From CAZVLQ01 sp964628185 (GTDB taxonomy: Bacteria > Pseudomonadota > Zetaproteobacteria > Mariprofundales > Mariprofundaceae), in the NCBI GenBank assembly GCA_964628185.1, contig CAZVLQ010000002.1, forward strand, positions 1 to 64,000: 64,000 nt of DNA, written 5' to 3'. The translations under genes and the position numbers were made by a program. The notes under the pieces are model-generated. The model ran no database searches. It was not told the DNA's origin and saw only the letters and a list, made by a program, of their open reading frames with translations. Positions 33,846-42,752 of this stretch are shown in pieces. The number at the start of each line of letters is the position of its first letter. Within the stretch, counting starts at the first letter, position 1.

Positions 33846-34316
33846 TTAGATATGGCGGCCAAAGCGACCTCGCCTGGCTCTCCCCTCGATATACGAAAAC
33901 TGTTCCGCGTCCACATGAATCAGTTCACGGTGGTTTCCAGCCTCGAAATAAATATCCGATTGCCGGGCCAACTCCTCATCCAGCACGGTGTCCATTCCGT
34001 AGGCTGAGCCGATGGGGGGTACCGCTCCGGGTTCACAATCGGTGAACAGGCCCGGAAGATCATCCTCGGGAACCATATCGAGATTCCGTTCCAGCCATTC
34101 GTTCAGGCGCCTGATATCAAGATGATAAGTGGCAGGCAATACCGCCAGCAGATAGCCTTTCGAATCCTTCAGGACAACGCTTTTGGCCAACTGGTTGCCG
34201 GGGATATGCGCGGCCTGGGCGGTGTGCATGCTGGAACTCGTGTGCTGGTGCGTCAGCAGGTCATACTTCACACCGTGCGCATCCAGATATTGTTTGATTG
34301 TTTTAGCCATGGCCAT
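33846..34316 (-). CDS. YbaK/EbsC-type aminoacyl-tRNA deacylase
   Basis: A 156-residue protein starting MAMAKTIKQYLDAHG. YbaK-fold features are HTSSSMHTAQAAHIPGNQLAKSVVLKD (catalytic Lys), LLAVLPATYHLDI and CEPGAVPPIGSAYGM. The family hydrolyses mischarged tRNAs such as Cys- or Ala-tRNAPro in trans. AGGAGGTGTGTC lies before the ATG at 34316, which decides the start. It is divergent from the membrane protein at 34396. Confidence 0.88.
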   Translation of the reverse strand: MAMAKTIKQYLDAHGVKYDLLTHQHTSSSMHTAQAAHIPGNQLAKSVVLKDSKGYLLAVLPATYHLDIRRLNEWLERNLDMVPEDDLPGLFTDCEPGAVPPIGSAYGMDTVLDEELARQSDIYFEAGNHRELIHVDAEQFSYIEGRARRGRFGRHI

Positions 34317-34395
34317 GACACACCTCCTGTTTGCATACGGTCTGTCATTATTATAGCCCTTTACCACGTATCCATGCTATTTTTCCGGCACAACC

Positions 34396-34965
34396 ATGAA
34401 TACGCCCGCTCACGCCATCGTCAATCTGCTGCTGTTCCGCAAGGAAAAACGCGAGCGGCATGTCATTGCCATCATCAGCGGAGCACTGTTGCCGGATATG
34501 CCCATGGTGATCTTCTACCTGTGGGAAAGACTTTCCGGTGTGTCCGAACGCGTGATCTGGCGGCATGACTATTTTGGCCCCGGCTGGCAGGCGGTATTCG
34601 ACGCATTCCATTCCTTTCCATTGCTGATACTAGCCTGGTTTGCGGCCCGGTGGGCCGGCATGTCTTCACTGACCGCACTGTTTGCCAGCATGGTACTGCA
34701 TTCCTGCTTCGATTTCCCGCTGCATCACAGCGATGCCCACCGGCATTTCTTCCCGCTCACGGACTGGCGTTTCGCCAGCCCCGTCTCCTACTGGGATCCG
34801 GCCTGGCACGGCCGGACCGCCGGTTCCGTTGAGCTGATTGTGGTGCTGGCCGGCGGCGCCTGGCTGCTGCGCACGGCACAGGGCACGGCGCTTGGGCGCG
34901 GCGTCTCTTTTATCCTGTTCCTGTACCTGGCCTACTGGGGCTTCATCTCGCTGGTATGGATGTAA
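34396..34965 (+). CDS. YdjM-like integral membrane protein
   Basis: A 189-residue protein with about four helices. MNTPAHAIVNLLL, GALLPDMPM, FHSFPLLIL and LHSCFDFPLHHSDAHRHFFPLTDWRFASPVSYWDP contain conserved His and Asp residues facing one side, as in the YdjM-type 'metal-dependent hydrolase' membrane family. Relatives are often mislabelled CobQ in databases. Enzymatic activity is unproven. Its 3' end overlaps the cyclic-nucleotide-binding gene on the other strand by 23 bases. Confidence 0.7.
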   Translation: MNTPAHAIVNLLLFRKEKRERHVIAIISGALLPDMPMVIFYLWERLSGVSERVIWRHDYFGPGWQAVFDAFHSFPLLILAWFAARWAGMSSLTALFASMVLHSCFDFPLHHSDAHRHFFPLTDWRFASPVSYWDPAWHGRTAGSVELIVVLAGGAWLLRTAQGTALGRGVSFILFLYLAYWGFISLVWM

Positions 34966-35755
34966 CGGTAGCGGTTTTCAACCCCGCTGCGAATACCGGA
35001 TACCCGGCCTGAAATTCCCTGACCATGCTCAGCGGCAGGCCAACCGTCATGCACTCGGAGATGGCAACGGCCTTCCAGCCGCTGGCCTCACCATCCACGC
35101 ATTCCGCAGGCATCAGGCAGGCACGGTCCTCAAGCTCCAGGCTGCGGCCATCTCCGTGGCATAATTCCATCCTGCCCGACAGCAATAGCCAAAACAGATC
35201 CAGCGACTGGCCCTGATCAAACAGGGTATTACCGCCTTCAAGCGTAAGAAAATAGGCTGCCCCGCTCAGCGCCCGGCGTTGCGTGTCGGTTAGTGGCCGG
35301 ATCAGCGGATGCGTCAGCAGGGCCGATATGTTCCAGCGCTGCACGCCCAGCCTTTCGAGATAATGAAACAGGCTGGGCATCCGTTCGACAATCTCGATGG
35401 CCTGCCACCTTTCCAGATAGCGAACATCCGATTCGGCCTCGGCCACGACGGAAGCGATTCTCCGCTCACCAAAGACAAAATTCAGTTCGCCAAAGACATT
35501 ATCCGGCTTTAACGTGCCGACCCTCGTGCGCAGGCCATCGGCATCCTCGTGGTAAACCGCCAGCATGCCACGCGCAAGCAGAAACAGCCTTTTGTCGGAG
35601 TCGCCCTGGCGACAGATAACTTCTCCCGGCGGACAATGCATCGGCTTTGCCACATCAAGGAATGCGTTCCTGTAGCGGAGCGGTATCCGCTCGAACTCGG
35701 TTTCCGCCTCATTCATATCCCTGGCCATGTTTGCAGCGTAATACAAAACGGACAT
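34943..35755 (-). CDS. Tandem cyclic-nucleotide-binding-domain protein
   Basis: About 270 residues. The first cNMP-binding domain runs from LDVAKPMHCPPGEVICRQGDSDKRLFLLARGML through KPDNVFGELNFVFGERRIASVVAEAE. A second, weaker one (YFLTLEGGNTLFDQGQSLDLFWLLLSGRMEL) follows. There is no helix-turn-helix or enzymatic domain. The phosphate-cassette (FGEL...RRIASV) is fairly intact in the first. Starts at 35755, 35728 and 35716 are possible; upstream codons overlap kdsB. It is probably a regulatory ligand-binding protein, but the ligand and partner are unknown. Confidence 0.72.
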   Translation of the reverse strand: MSVLYYAANMARDMNEAETEFERIPLRYRNAFLDVAKPMHCPPGEVICRQGDSDKRLFLLARGMLAVYHEDADGLRTRVGTLKPDNVFGELNFVFGERRIASVVAEAESDVRYLERWQAIEIVERMPSLFHYLERLGVQRWNISALLTHPLIRPLTDTQRRALSGAAYFLTLEGGNTLFDQGQSLDLFWLLLSGRMELCHGDGRSLELEDRACLMPAECVDGEASGWKAVAISECMTVGLPLSMVREFQAGYPVFAAGLKTATVTSIPAR

Positions 35756-35784
35756 ACCTCCAACAGCGACAGCCGGCGCCGGGA

Positions 35785-36522
35785 TCAGGCGACCCTGCCT
35801 TTTCGTCCGGCAAGAAGGGACTCGGCCCGCCGCAAATCCTCCGGTGTATCGATGCCGATACAATGAAAATCGCCCGTGCGCACGGCAATGGCATAGCCAT
35901 GGGACAGCACGCGAAGCTGTTCCAGATGCTCGGCCTGCTCCAGCGGCGCCGGGGACAGGACCGCGTATTCCTGCAGGAACGAATGGCGATAGGCATAAAG
36001 CCCCACATGCTGTAGCGGAACAGCCGCCGCCTCGCTGCGCAGAAAGGGAATTGGCGCGCGACTGAAATACAGCGCATGCCCGGCCACGTCGCACACCACC
36101 TTGACCACGTTGGCATTGTCAAGGTCAAACTCATCCCGAATCGGATGAGCCAGCGTGGCCATGGGCAATTCGGGTTCGGCCTCAAACGGTTCCAGCACCG
36201 CACGGATTGCCGCCGGATCAATCAGCGGCTCATCACCCTGAACATTCACCACAACATCGCATTCCAGTTCCGCCGTGGCTTCGGCCAGCCGCTCCGTGCC
36301 GCTGCTGTGACCGGCATGCGTCATACGGACATCCGCGCCTGATCCACGCACCGCATCGGCGATGCGCGTATCATCCGTCGCCACCAGAACCGGCCCAACC
36401 TCCGCCGCCAGCGCCCGCTCCACGACATGCAGGACCATCGGCTTGCCCGCCAGCAGCGCCAGAGGCTTGCCGGGAAAGCGGCTGGAAGCGAAGCGCGCCG
36501 GAATGCCGATGACCGCGTTCAT
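35785..36522 (-). CDS. kdsB: 3-deoxy-manno-octulosonate cytidylyltransferase (CMP-Kdo synthetase)
   Basis: A 245-residue protein starting MNAVIGIPARFASSRFPGKP, the CTP-binding loop. Further family motifs are VNVQGDEPLIDPAAIRAVLEP, HPIRDEFDLDNANVVKVVCD, LYFSRAPIPF, HVGLYAYRHSFLQEY and GIDTPEDL. It activates Kdo for WaaA, encoded at 49990. The ATG overlaps the hldA stop (ATGA), coupling two LPS sugar genes. Confidence 0.96.
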   Translation of the reverse strand: MNAVIGIPARFASSRFPGKPLALLAGKPMVLHVVERALAAEVGPVLVATDDTRIADAVRGSGADVRMTHAGHSSGTERLAEATAELECDVVVNVQGDEPLIDPAAIRAVLEPFEAEPELPMATLAHPIRDEFDLDNANVVKVVCDVAGHALYFSRAPIPFLRSEAAAVPLQHVGLYAYRHSFLQEYAVLSPAPLEQAEHLEQLRVLSHGYAIAVRTGDFHCIGIDTPEDLRRAESLLAGRKGRVA

Positions 36523-37439
36523 GGCTGCTTTTCGATTTCCTCCCATGCGGCCGTGGCCGTGCCAACCTTGCCGACCACCACGCCGGCGGCCCGATTGGCA
36601 TATTCGGCCGCGGTCAGGGCGTCATCCCCCCGCGCCAGGCAGGCCGTAAATACGGCGATCACGGTATCCCCGGCGCCGGTCACATCGAACACTTCCCGGG
36701 CGGTGGCCGGAATATGATGGCACGCCTTCCCGTCAAACAGGGTCATACCTTTTTCCGCGCGTGTCACAAGCACGTAATGAAGCCCCAGCCGGGCATGCAG
36801 CTTGCGGGCGATGGCCGCGACACGCGCATCCTCATTCACGGCCTGCATGCCTGCCATGGTAGCGGCCTCGGCCAGATTCGGCGTAACCACGGTGGCGCCG
36901 TGATAGGCCCCGGTATGGCCGGGCTTTGGATCCACTGCCACGAGCCGGCCCGACAGGCATGGCATCAGATCGGCCAGTGCCGGAGGCGTAAGCACGCCCT
37001 TGCCGTAGTCGGACAGAATAATCGCTTCCGCTTCGGGCAGTTCGGCCAGAATCCTGTCCTTCAGGGCGGCCCAGGTTTCCTGCCCGACGGCTTGCAGCCA
37101 TTCGCGGTCAAAGCGCACCACCTGCTGGTGGCGGGCGATAATGCGCGTCTTGATGGCCGTGGGACGGTCGTTTCTCTTGGTCAGCACGCCGGTAGCATTC
37201 GAGCCCAGTTCACTCAGGCGATGCAGCGCCCAGCGGCCGGGCTCGTCATCGCCCACGAAACCGAACATGGCCGAGGGCGCGTCTATCGCATGCAGGTTGC
37301 GCACGACGTTGGCCGAACCGCCAAGCCTGCGATCCACTTTTTCCACGTGCACCACAGGCACGGGCGCCTCGGGCGAGATCCGGGAAACATCGCCCCATAC
37401 AAATTCGTCCACGATGATGTCACCAACAACGAGAATCAC
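36519..37439 (-). CDS. hldA: D-glycero-beta-D-manno-heptose-7-phosphate kinase (kinase-only HldE type)
   Basis: A 306-residue PfkB-fold kinase. ILVVGDIIVDEFVWGDVSRISPEAPVPVV, LGGSANVVRNLHA, LSDYGKGVLT, DPKPGHTGAYHGATVVTPNLAEA and the C-terminal DVTGAGDTVIAVFT anion-hole motif are all present. E. coli HldE continues with a cytidylyltransferase domain; here the protein ends after the kinase, so the second activity must come from another gene. It makes heptose 1,7-bisphosphate for the inner core. Confidence 0.93.
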   Translation of the reverse strand: MILVVGDIIVDEFVWGDVSRISPEAPVPVVHVEKVDRRLGGSANVVRNLHAIDAPSAMFGFVGDDEPGRWALHRLSELGSNATGVLTKRNDRPTAIKTRIIARHQQVVRFDREWLQAVGQETWAALKDRILAELPEAEAIILSDYGKGVLTPPALADLMPCLSGRLVAVDPKPGHTGAYHGATVVTPNLAEAATMAGMQAVNEDARVAAIARKLHARLGLHYVLVTRAEKGMTLFDGKACHHIPATAREVFDVTGAGDTVIAVFTACLARGDDALTAAEYANRAAGVVVGKVGTATAAWEEIEKQP

Positions 37440-37467
37440 ACATCATTCCCCTGGCGGCCCTGTCGGT

Positions 37468-38169
37468 TCATACCTGCTTGCCTGTTCTGCTGGCCTTGAA
37501 GCGCTTCATCTGGGTATAAATCCGGGCCGGATATCCTTTATTGCCAAGCGACCCGTTGTAGGCCGCCAGAGCCCTGGTCAGGCTGCCATAGCGGTCCATG
37601 TACATACGAAGGATTGCACAGCCGTAGCGGATATTGGTCTCGATGGCAAACAGGTTGTCATCCCTGGATCCCAGTTTATCCTTCCAGAAAGGCATCACCT
37701 GCATCAGACCGCGCGCACCCACGTTACTGATGGCGAAGTGGTCAAACTGTGACTCAACCGCGATCACGGCCAGAATCAGGTCGGGAGAAAGATCAAAGCG
37801 CTGGCTATAAATATAAACCCAGCGCGCCAGGGCGGTCGCCTCCACCTGGTCCGGCACCCAGGGCCGGATGACCTGCTGAATATCCTTAAGCCACACTTCC
37901 CGATCAAAGTTATGTGTCCCGGATTGCTTTTCCGACGGCTTGAGCATCTGACGCAAATGCACTCTTTCCTCTGCCTGCAAATCAAGAAAACCGACATTTT
38001 TTTCCACCACCTGCAGTGTGGCGGTTTCCTGGGTCAGGCGCTGCTTCTGCTCCGGCGTGCTCAACAGCCAGAAAGGCAGTGTACCAAGAAACCCCCCCAG
38101 CATAATACCGGCAAGGATTGTCTTGGGCGCAATGCCGCCCAGTCGCGCCCTGAGTTCCGAGGCATTCAA
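37468..38169 (-). CDS. Membrane-anchored lytic transglycosylase (SLT domain)
   Basis: A 233-residue protein with one N-terminal helix (about 17-36). A spacer follows, then the SLT fold with LILAVIAVESQFDHFAISNVGARGLMQVMPFW (catalytic Glu in AVES), RYGCAILRMYMDRYGSLTRALAAYNGS and a basic C-terminus. It cleaves the glycan chain of peptidoglycan, leaving anhydro-muropeptides that NagZ and Mpl (both in this window) help recycle. It lies between proS and hldA on the same strand, 1 and 28 bp away. Confidence 0.9.
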   Translation of the reverse strand: MNASELRARLGGIAPKTILAGIMLGGFLGTLPFWLLSTPEQKQRLTQETATLQVVEKNVGFLDLQAEERVHLRQMLKPSEKQSGTHNFDREVWLKDIQQVIRPWVPDQVEATALARWVYIYSQRFDLSPDLILAVIAVESQFDHFAISNVGARGLMQVMPFWKDKLGSRDDNLFAIETNIRYGCAILRMYMDRYGSLTRALAAYNGSLGNKGYPARIYTQMKRFKASRTGKQV

Positions 38170-38170
38170 A

Positions 38171-39880
38171 TCAGGAAATTCTCCGCTCGTACTCGGCGCG
38201 CAGGAAGGCCGTCACATCTCCCAGAGCAAGTGCATGCCTTTCCCCGCCGCGAATGGCAATTTCCGCCTTGCCGTCCGCCAGGCCGCGTTCACCCAGTACA
38301 ACACGCAGGGGGATTCCCATCAGCTCGGCATCCCTGAACTTGACGCCGGGGCGCTCATGACGCTCATCCCACAGCACTTCCAGGCCGGCGGCCCGTATCT
38401 CTTCAACCATGCTTCCCGAAGTCTTCATCACGGACTCACTTTTACCCAATGAAATGAACGCCACATGAAATGGCGCCAGATGCATGGGCCAGAGAATACC
38501 CGCATTATCATGACATTGCTCAACCACCGCGGCTATCAGACGTGATACCCCGATGCCGTAACAACCCATGGTCGCCACCGCGCGCCTGCCGTCCCGCGCC
38601 TGAAAACATACGCTCATCGGCTCAGTATAGCGCCTGCCGAGGGCAAATACCTGGCCGACTTCAATGCCGCGCGACAAGGCGATCGCACCGCCGCAGCTCG
38701 GGCAATGATCGTGCGCACGTGCTTCACGCAAATCGGCGTAGTGCGCCTCCGGCACGTCGCGGGCCATATCCAGACCGGAAATATGCGTATCCCGTTTATT
38801 GGCGCCCGCCACCAGCCCCACGGCGCCCTGAAGGCTGGTATCCACGACAACCCCGCACCGTAAATGCTGCGGACCGATAAAACCCGTGACACCGCCTGCC
38901 GCCGCAATCTCCTCATCCGTTGCCATTTCCACCCCGTCGGCGCCCAGCGCATGCGCCAGTTTGATCTCCTGGAGCTGATCATCGCCGCGTACGCATGCCG
39001 CCACAACCGTGCCGCCGGATTCACCGCCGAGCACGCGATAGAGCAGCGTTTTAACCAGCAGGGCGGAATGTATGCGCAGAAACGCCGCCACATCCCCGGC
39101 CGCCGTCACCGCCGGCGTATCCACCTCGACCATGGCGCCCGGCGCTGCATCCGGCACATCGCGTTCGGATTTTGCCTTTTCGATATTGGCCGCGTACTCA
39201 CAAGCAGTACAATGCGCGATCACGTCCTCACCCGACTCGGCCAGCACATGAAATTCATGCGAGTCGTAGCCGCCAATCGTCCCCGTATCGGCCTCCACGG
39301 CACGAAATTTTAGTCCAAGCCGCGTAAAAATACGTGCATAGGCGTCGAACATGTTGCGGTATTCCCGCTTCAGGTCCTGTTCATCGGCATGGAAAGAATA
39401 GGCGTCTTTCATGATAAATTCACGCCCGCGCATCAGCCCGAAACGCGGCCGCACCTCATCGCGAAACTTGGCCTGAATCTGATACAGCGTCATTGGCAAC
39501 TGTTTGTAGGAACGCAATTCACGCCTGACCAGGTCGCAAATTACCTCTTCATGCGTCGGCCCGAGGCAGGATTCATGCCCGTGCCGATCCTTGAAACGCA
39601 ATAATTCCGGCCCGTACTTTTCCCAGCGGGCGGACTGCTGCCACAACTCGGCGGGCTGCACCATCGGCATAAGCAGTTCCTGCGCTCCCGCCGCATTCAT
39701 TTCCTCGCGCACCACCGCCTCGATTCTGCGCAGCACGCGCAGCCCCAGCGGCAGGAAGTTGTACACGCCGGAAGTGACGCGGCGAATAAATCCGGCGCGC
39801 AGCAGCAGCTTGTGGGACACGACATCGGCATCGGCCGGGTCTTCCCGCAGGGTCGGTGAAAAAAACCTGCTCATGCGCAT
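38171..39880 (-). CDS. proS: Prolyl-tRNA synthetase, bacterial type with editing insert
   Basis: A 569-residue class II synthetase. Motif 1 region is LLLRAGFIRRVTSGVYNFLPLGLRV, motif 2 is RDEVRPRFGLMRGREFIMKDAYSFH, and motif 3 is GCYGIGVSRLIAAVVEQ. The YbaK-like editing insertion lies at about 225-400. The anticodon-binding domain ends the protein. The start at 39880 (MRMSRFF) gives the standard N-terminus; the longer frame to 39928 is unconserved. A stand-alone YbaK deacylase is encoded nearby at 33846. Confidence 0.97.
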   Translation of the reverse strand: MRMSRFFSPTLREDPADADVVSHKLLLRAGFIRRVTSGVYNFLPLGLRVLRRIEAVVREEMNAAGAQELLMPMVQPAELWQQSARWEKYGPELLRFKDRHGHESCLGPTHEEVICDLVRRELRSYKQLPMTLYQIQAKFRDEVRPRFGLMRGREFIMKDAYSFHADEQDLKREYRNMFDAYARIFTRLGLKFRAVEADTGTIGGYDSHEFHVLAESGEDVIAHCTACEYAANIEKAKSERDVPDAAPGAMVEVDTPAVTAAGDVAAFLRIHSALLVKTLLYRVLGGESGGTVVAACVRGDDQLQEIKLAHALGADGVEMATDEEIAAAGGVTGFIGPQHLRCGVVVDTSLQGAVGLVAGANKRDTHISGLDMARDVPEAHYADLREARAHDHCPSCGGAIALSRGIEVGQVFALGRRYTEPMSVCFQARDGRRAVATMGCYGIGVSRLIAAVVEQCHDNAGILWPMHLAPFHVAFISLGKSESVMKTSGSMVEEIRAAGLEVLWDERHERPGVKFRDAELMGIPLRVVLGERGLADGKAEIAIRGGERHALALGDVTAFLRAEYERRIS

Positions 39881-39952
39881 GCGCGCAAGCCTAGCGGTTC
39901 CGGTCCGGCCGCGGTAGGCGAAGTTCACATACGGCGGAAAAAAAGAGGAGAA

Positions 39953-40390
39953 TCAGCCGGAGGTAAGACCGCCGTACAACAGTCCCAGAACGGCGCCGTA
40001 GATGAGATGAAGCATCAGGGTCATCACCGGCGCCATGATGCCCAGGGACAAGCCGAAGAATCCCGCTCCGGCCATGGGCATCACCATCACCATCATCAGC
40101 ACCCATGCCAGCACGCCAAAGGACAGGCCCTTGGTAAGGTAACTGCTGCCGGGCAACGCCTTACCGATCAGCGCAAACAGCACGCCCCACACAACGGTGC
40201 CGATCATGAAATGCATCGCCCATCCCACCAGGGGCGTGGCCGGCGTGCCGAGCATGCCGTGCGCCATCGTGGTCAACATCTTGATAGCGTTCAACTCCGG
40301 CATCAGCCCCATTTTCATCTTCAACACCATGAAGATGGAAAGTACGACGGTCGCAATAAATCCCGCGATCATGGATTTTCCTGTTTTCAT
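39953..40390 (-). CDS. DUF6789-like small polytopic membrane protein
   Basis: A 145-residue protein with four helices: SMIAGFIATVVLSIFMVL, GWAMHFMIGTVVWGVLFALIG, SFGVLAWVLMMVMVMPMAGAGFFGL and MAPVMTLMLHLIYGAVLGLLYG. The Met/Gly-rich helices and the HFMIGT and HLIYGAVLG positions match a conserved uncharacterised bacterial membrane family. Function unknown. AAGGAGACTCG precedes the ATG. Confidence 0.65.
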   Translation of the reverse strand: MKTGKSMIAGFIATVVLSIFMVLKMKMGLMPELNAIKMLTTMAHGMLGTPATPLVGWAMHFMIGTVVWGVLFALIGKALPGSSYLTKGLSFGVLAWVLMMVMVMPMAGAGFFGLSLGIMAPVMTLMLHLIYGAVLGLLYGGLTSG

Positions 40391-40480
40391 TTCGAGTCTC
40401 CTTTTAACCTGTAGGTATATTCATCAGTCGCTCACATGCGCACCGGCTTACACGCTGACACGGCCCGTCGAAGTGTCAAT

Positions 40481-41878
40481 TCAGGTCCGACAGGCTGCCA
40501 GAAGCCGCTTGTGGATATCGTCAAATCCGCCGTTTGAAAGAATCAGAATGTGATCGCCGGAAACCGCATGCCGCGCCACGTGGCGGATGATGCTTTCCAC
40601 ATCCGGCAACACCCGCGCATGCGGGCCGATGGCCCGGCACACCGCCTGCACATCAAGCACTTCCTCCGCTTTGAGGCCGCGACGTGATGGAGGGATGAAT
40701 ATCACCTGCTGAGCGGCGCTGAAACATGCCGGCAACCGCCGCTGATGGATGTTCGTGCGCATCGTGTTGCTGCGCGGCTCAACGATCACCCACAGGCGGC
40801 CGCGGCCGTGCATCGCCGCTCTGGCGGCGGACACTACCCCGCTGATCGCCGTCGGATGATGGGCGAAATCATCGTACACACGGATGCCCCGCACTTCCCC
40901 CGTCAGCGTCATCCGGCGGCGTACGCCGCGAAAGCTTTCCAGCCCCCGCCGGATGCCCGCATCATCCACGCCCATGTTCGCCGCGGCCGCGGCCGCGGCG
41001 CAGGCATTGGCGATATTGTGCGTGCCGAGAATTTTCCAGCCCGTATCCATGACGATCCCGCCCTGCCGGTAGAGCCGGAATCCGGTGCCGTCAGCGGCCG
41101 TTGCCTCCCATTGCCAGTCGGCCGCGGCACCCCCCCTGTGTGTGAAGGTGGTCAGCGGCGTCCAGCAACCGCGGGTCAGCACATCGGCAAGATTTTCATC
41201 ATCGGCGTTTACGATCAGCCGGCCGGATGCCGGCACGGTACGGACGAGATGATGAAACTGCGTCTTGATGGCCGCCAGATCGGGGAAGATATCAGCGTGG
41301 TCATATTCAAGGTTGTTCAAAATCAGCGTGCGGGCATGGTAGTGCAGGAATTTTGAACGCTTGTCAAAAAAAGCGGTATCGTATTCATCCCCTTCCAGCA
41401 CGAAATACGCGCCGCTTCCCAGGCGTGCGCCGCCGTCAAAATTTTCGGGCACGCCCCCGATCATAAAACCCGGATTCAGGCCGGCTGTATGCAGCACGTG
41501 CGCAAGCAGCGAGGCCGTGCTCGTCTTGCCATGGGTGCCGGCCACCACCGCCGCATGGCGGCCGGGCAGGACATAATTGCCGATAAACCGCGCCCCGGAC
41601 GTGTATGGCAGATCGCGATCCAGCACCGCCTCCACTTCCACGTTGCCGCGCGAAAGTGCATTACCGATCACCACCAGGTCCGGAGCGGGGTCGAGATTTG
41701 CCGCATCATAGGGACAAATCCCGATGTCCAGCGCCGTCAGGTAATCGGACATGGGTGGATAAACGCCGACATCCGAGCCCGTGACATACCAGCCCAGCTC
41801 CTGCGCCAGCCTGGCAACCGCCGCCATCGCCGTGCCGCAGATGCCGAGGATATGTAAATGCCGTAAACGATTCACCAT
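40481..41878 (-). CDS. mpl: UDP-N-acetylmuramate:L-alanyl-gamma-D-glutamyl-meso-diaminopimelate ligase
   Basis: A 465-residue Mur-ligase-family enzyme. MVNRLRHLHILGICGTAMAAVARL begins the UDP-binding domain, AAVVAGTHGKTSTASLLAHVL is the ATP loop, LEGDEYDTAFFDKRSKF and YDDFAHHPTAISGVV are typical Mpl motifs. It rejoins recycled tripeptide to UDP-MurNAc, fitting nagZ and the transglycosylase elsewhere in the window. The ATG at 41878 matches the family; the longer frame to 41920 is unconserved. Confidence 0.95.
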   Translation of the reverse strand: MVNRLRHLHILGICGTAMAAVARLAQELGWYVTGSDVGVYPPMSDYLTALDIGICPYDAANLDPAPDLVVIGNALSRGNVEVEAVLDRDLPYTSGARFIGNYVLPGRHAAVVAGTHGKTSTASLLAHVLHTAGLNPGFMIGGVPENFDGGARLGSGAYFVLEGDEYDTAFFDKRSKFLHYHARTLILNNLEYDHADIFPDLAAIKTQFHHLVRTVPASGRLIVNADDENLADVLTRGCWTPLTTFTHRGGAAADWQWEATAADGTGFRLYRQGGIVMDTGWKILGTHNIANACAAAAAAANMGVDDAGIRRGLESFRGVRRRMTLTGEVRGIRVYDDFAHHPTAISGVVSAARAAMHGRGRLWVIVEPRSNTMRTNIHQRRLPACFSAAQQVIFIPPSRRGLKAEEVLDVQAVCRAIGPHARVLPDVESIIRHVARHAVSGDHILILSNGGFDDIHKRLLAACRT

Positions 41879-41940
41879 GGGGACGGATTGAACCACAAGC
41901 AGGGCAAGACAGAAAGCCATTAACCCGGCAAGATTGGCTC

Positions 41941-42633
41941 ATGCATGTTCATCCGCTGGAGAAAATTGTTGTGGAACACGGCAAAAATCCCGATGCCGCC
42001 ATTATCTGGCTGCACGGCCTTGGCGCTGACGGCCACGATTTTGAACCCGTCGTACCGCAGCTTGGGCTTGCCGGAGACCTGGCGGTGCGCTTTGTTTTTC
42101 CACACGCTCCCGCCATACCCGTCAGCATCAACGACGGCTATCTCATGCCCGCCTGGTATGACATCAGGCAGAGCATCCGGGGTGTTGAGCACGACAAGGA
42201 TGGTATTGCACGCTCCGCAAAACAGATTCAACTGCTGATCGAGCAGCAGGAAATGCATGAGATCGCACCGGACCGCATCATTCTCGCCGGCTTCTCGCAG
42301 GGCGCCGCCCTGGCGCTTCATTGCGGCCTGCGCCAGATCAGGCCGCTTGCGGGGATGATTGCTCTGTCGGGATATCTGCTGAGGCCGGAACATCTGGAAA
42401 AGGAAATACAGCCCGGCGCCAAAGCCACACCCGTCTTCATGGCGCACGGAACGGAAGATCCCGTGGTCCCGTATGCCTTGGGCGATGCCGCGCACCGGAA
42501 ACTTGAAACGACGGGTTGTAACGTGGAATGGCACAGCTACCCCGTCGCACACCAGGTCTGCGCCGAGGAAATCAGCGCCGTCGGCCACTGGATCAACGCT
42601 ATTCTGGAAAAGCAAGCCTCACATCCGGACTAA
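41941..42633 (+). CDS. Carboxylesterase/phospholipase, alpha/beta hydrolase (abhydrolase_2)
   Basis: A 230-residue serine hydrolase: IIWLHGLGADGHDFEPVVPQL (oxyanion region), ILAGFSQGAALAL (nucleophile Ser in GFSQG), MAHGTEDPVVPY (Asp) and SYPVAHQVCAEE (His). It matches the EstB/YpfH-type carboxylesterases acting on short acyl esters or lysophospholipids in the cytoplasm. It is divergent from mpl with 62 bp between the starts. Confidence 0.9.
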   Translation: MHVHPLEKIVVEHGKNPDAAIIWLHGLGADGHDFEPVVPQLGLAGDLAVRFVFPHAPAIPVSINDGYLMPAWYDIRQSIRGVEHDKDGIARSAKQIQLLIEQQEMHEIAPDRIILAGFSQGAALALHCGLRQIRPLAGMIALSGYLLRPEHLEKEIQPGAKATPVFMAHGTEDPVVPYALGDAAHRKLETTGCNVEWHSYPVAHQVCAEEISAVGHWINAILEKQASHPD

Positions 42634-42752
42634 CCCGATGTGTACAGGGGTAGATGGGACACCGAATAAAACCGTACACCGGAAATATGAGCATGCACCG
42701 GACAAGACTTGCCCGCTTAAGGCATATCAAACCCCGGTCGATACGATGAAGC

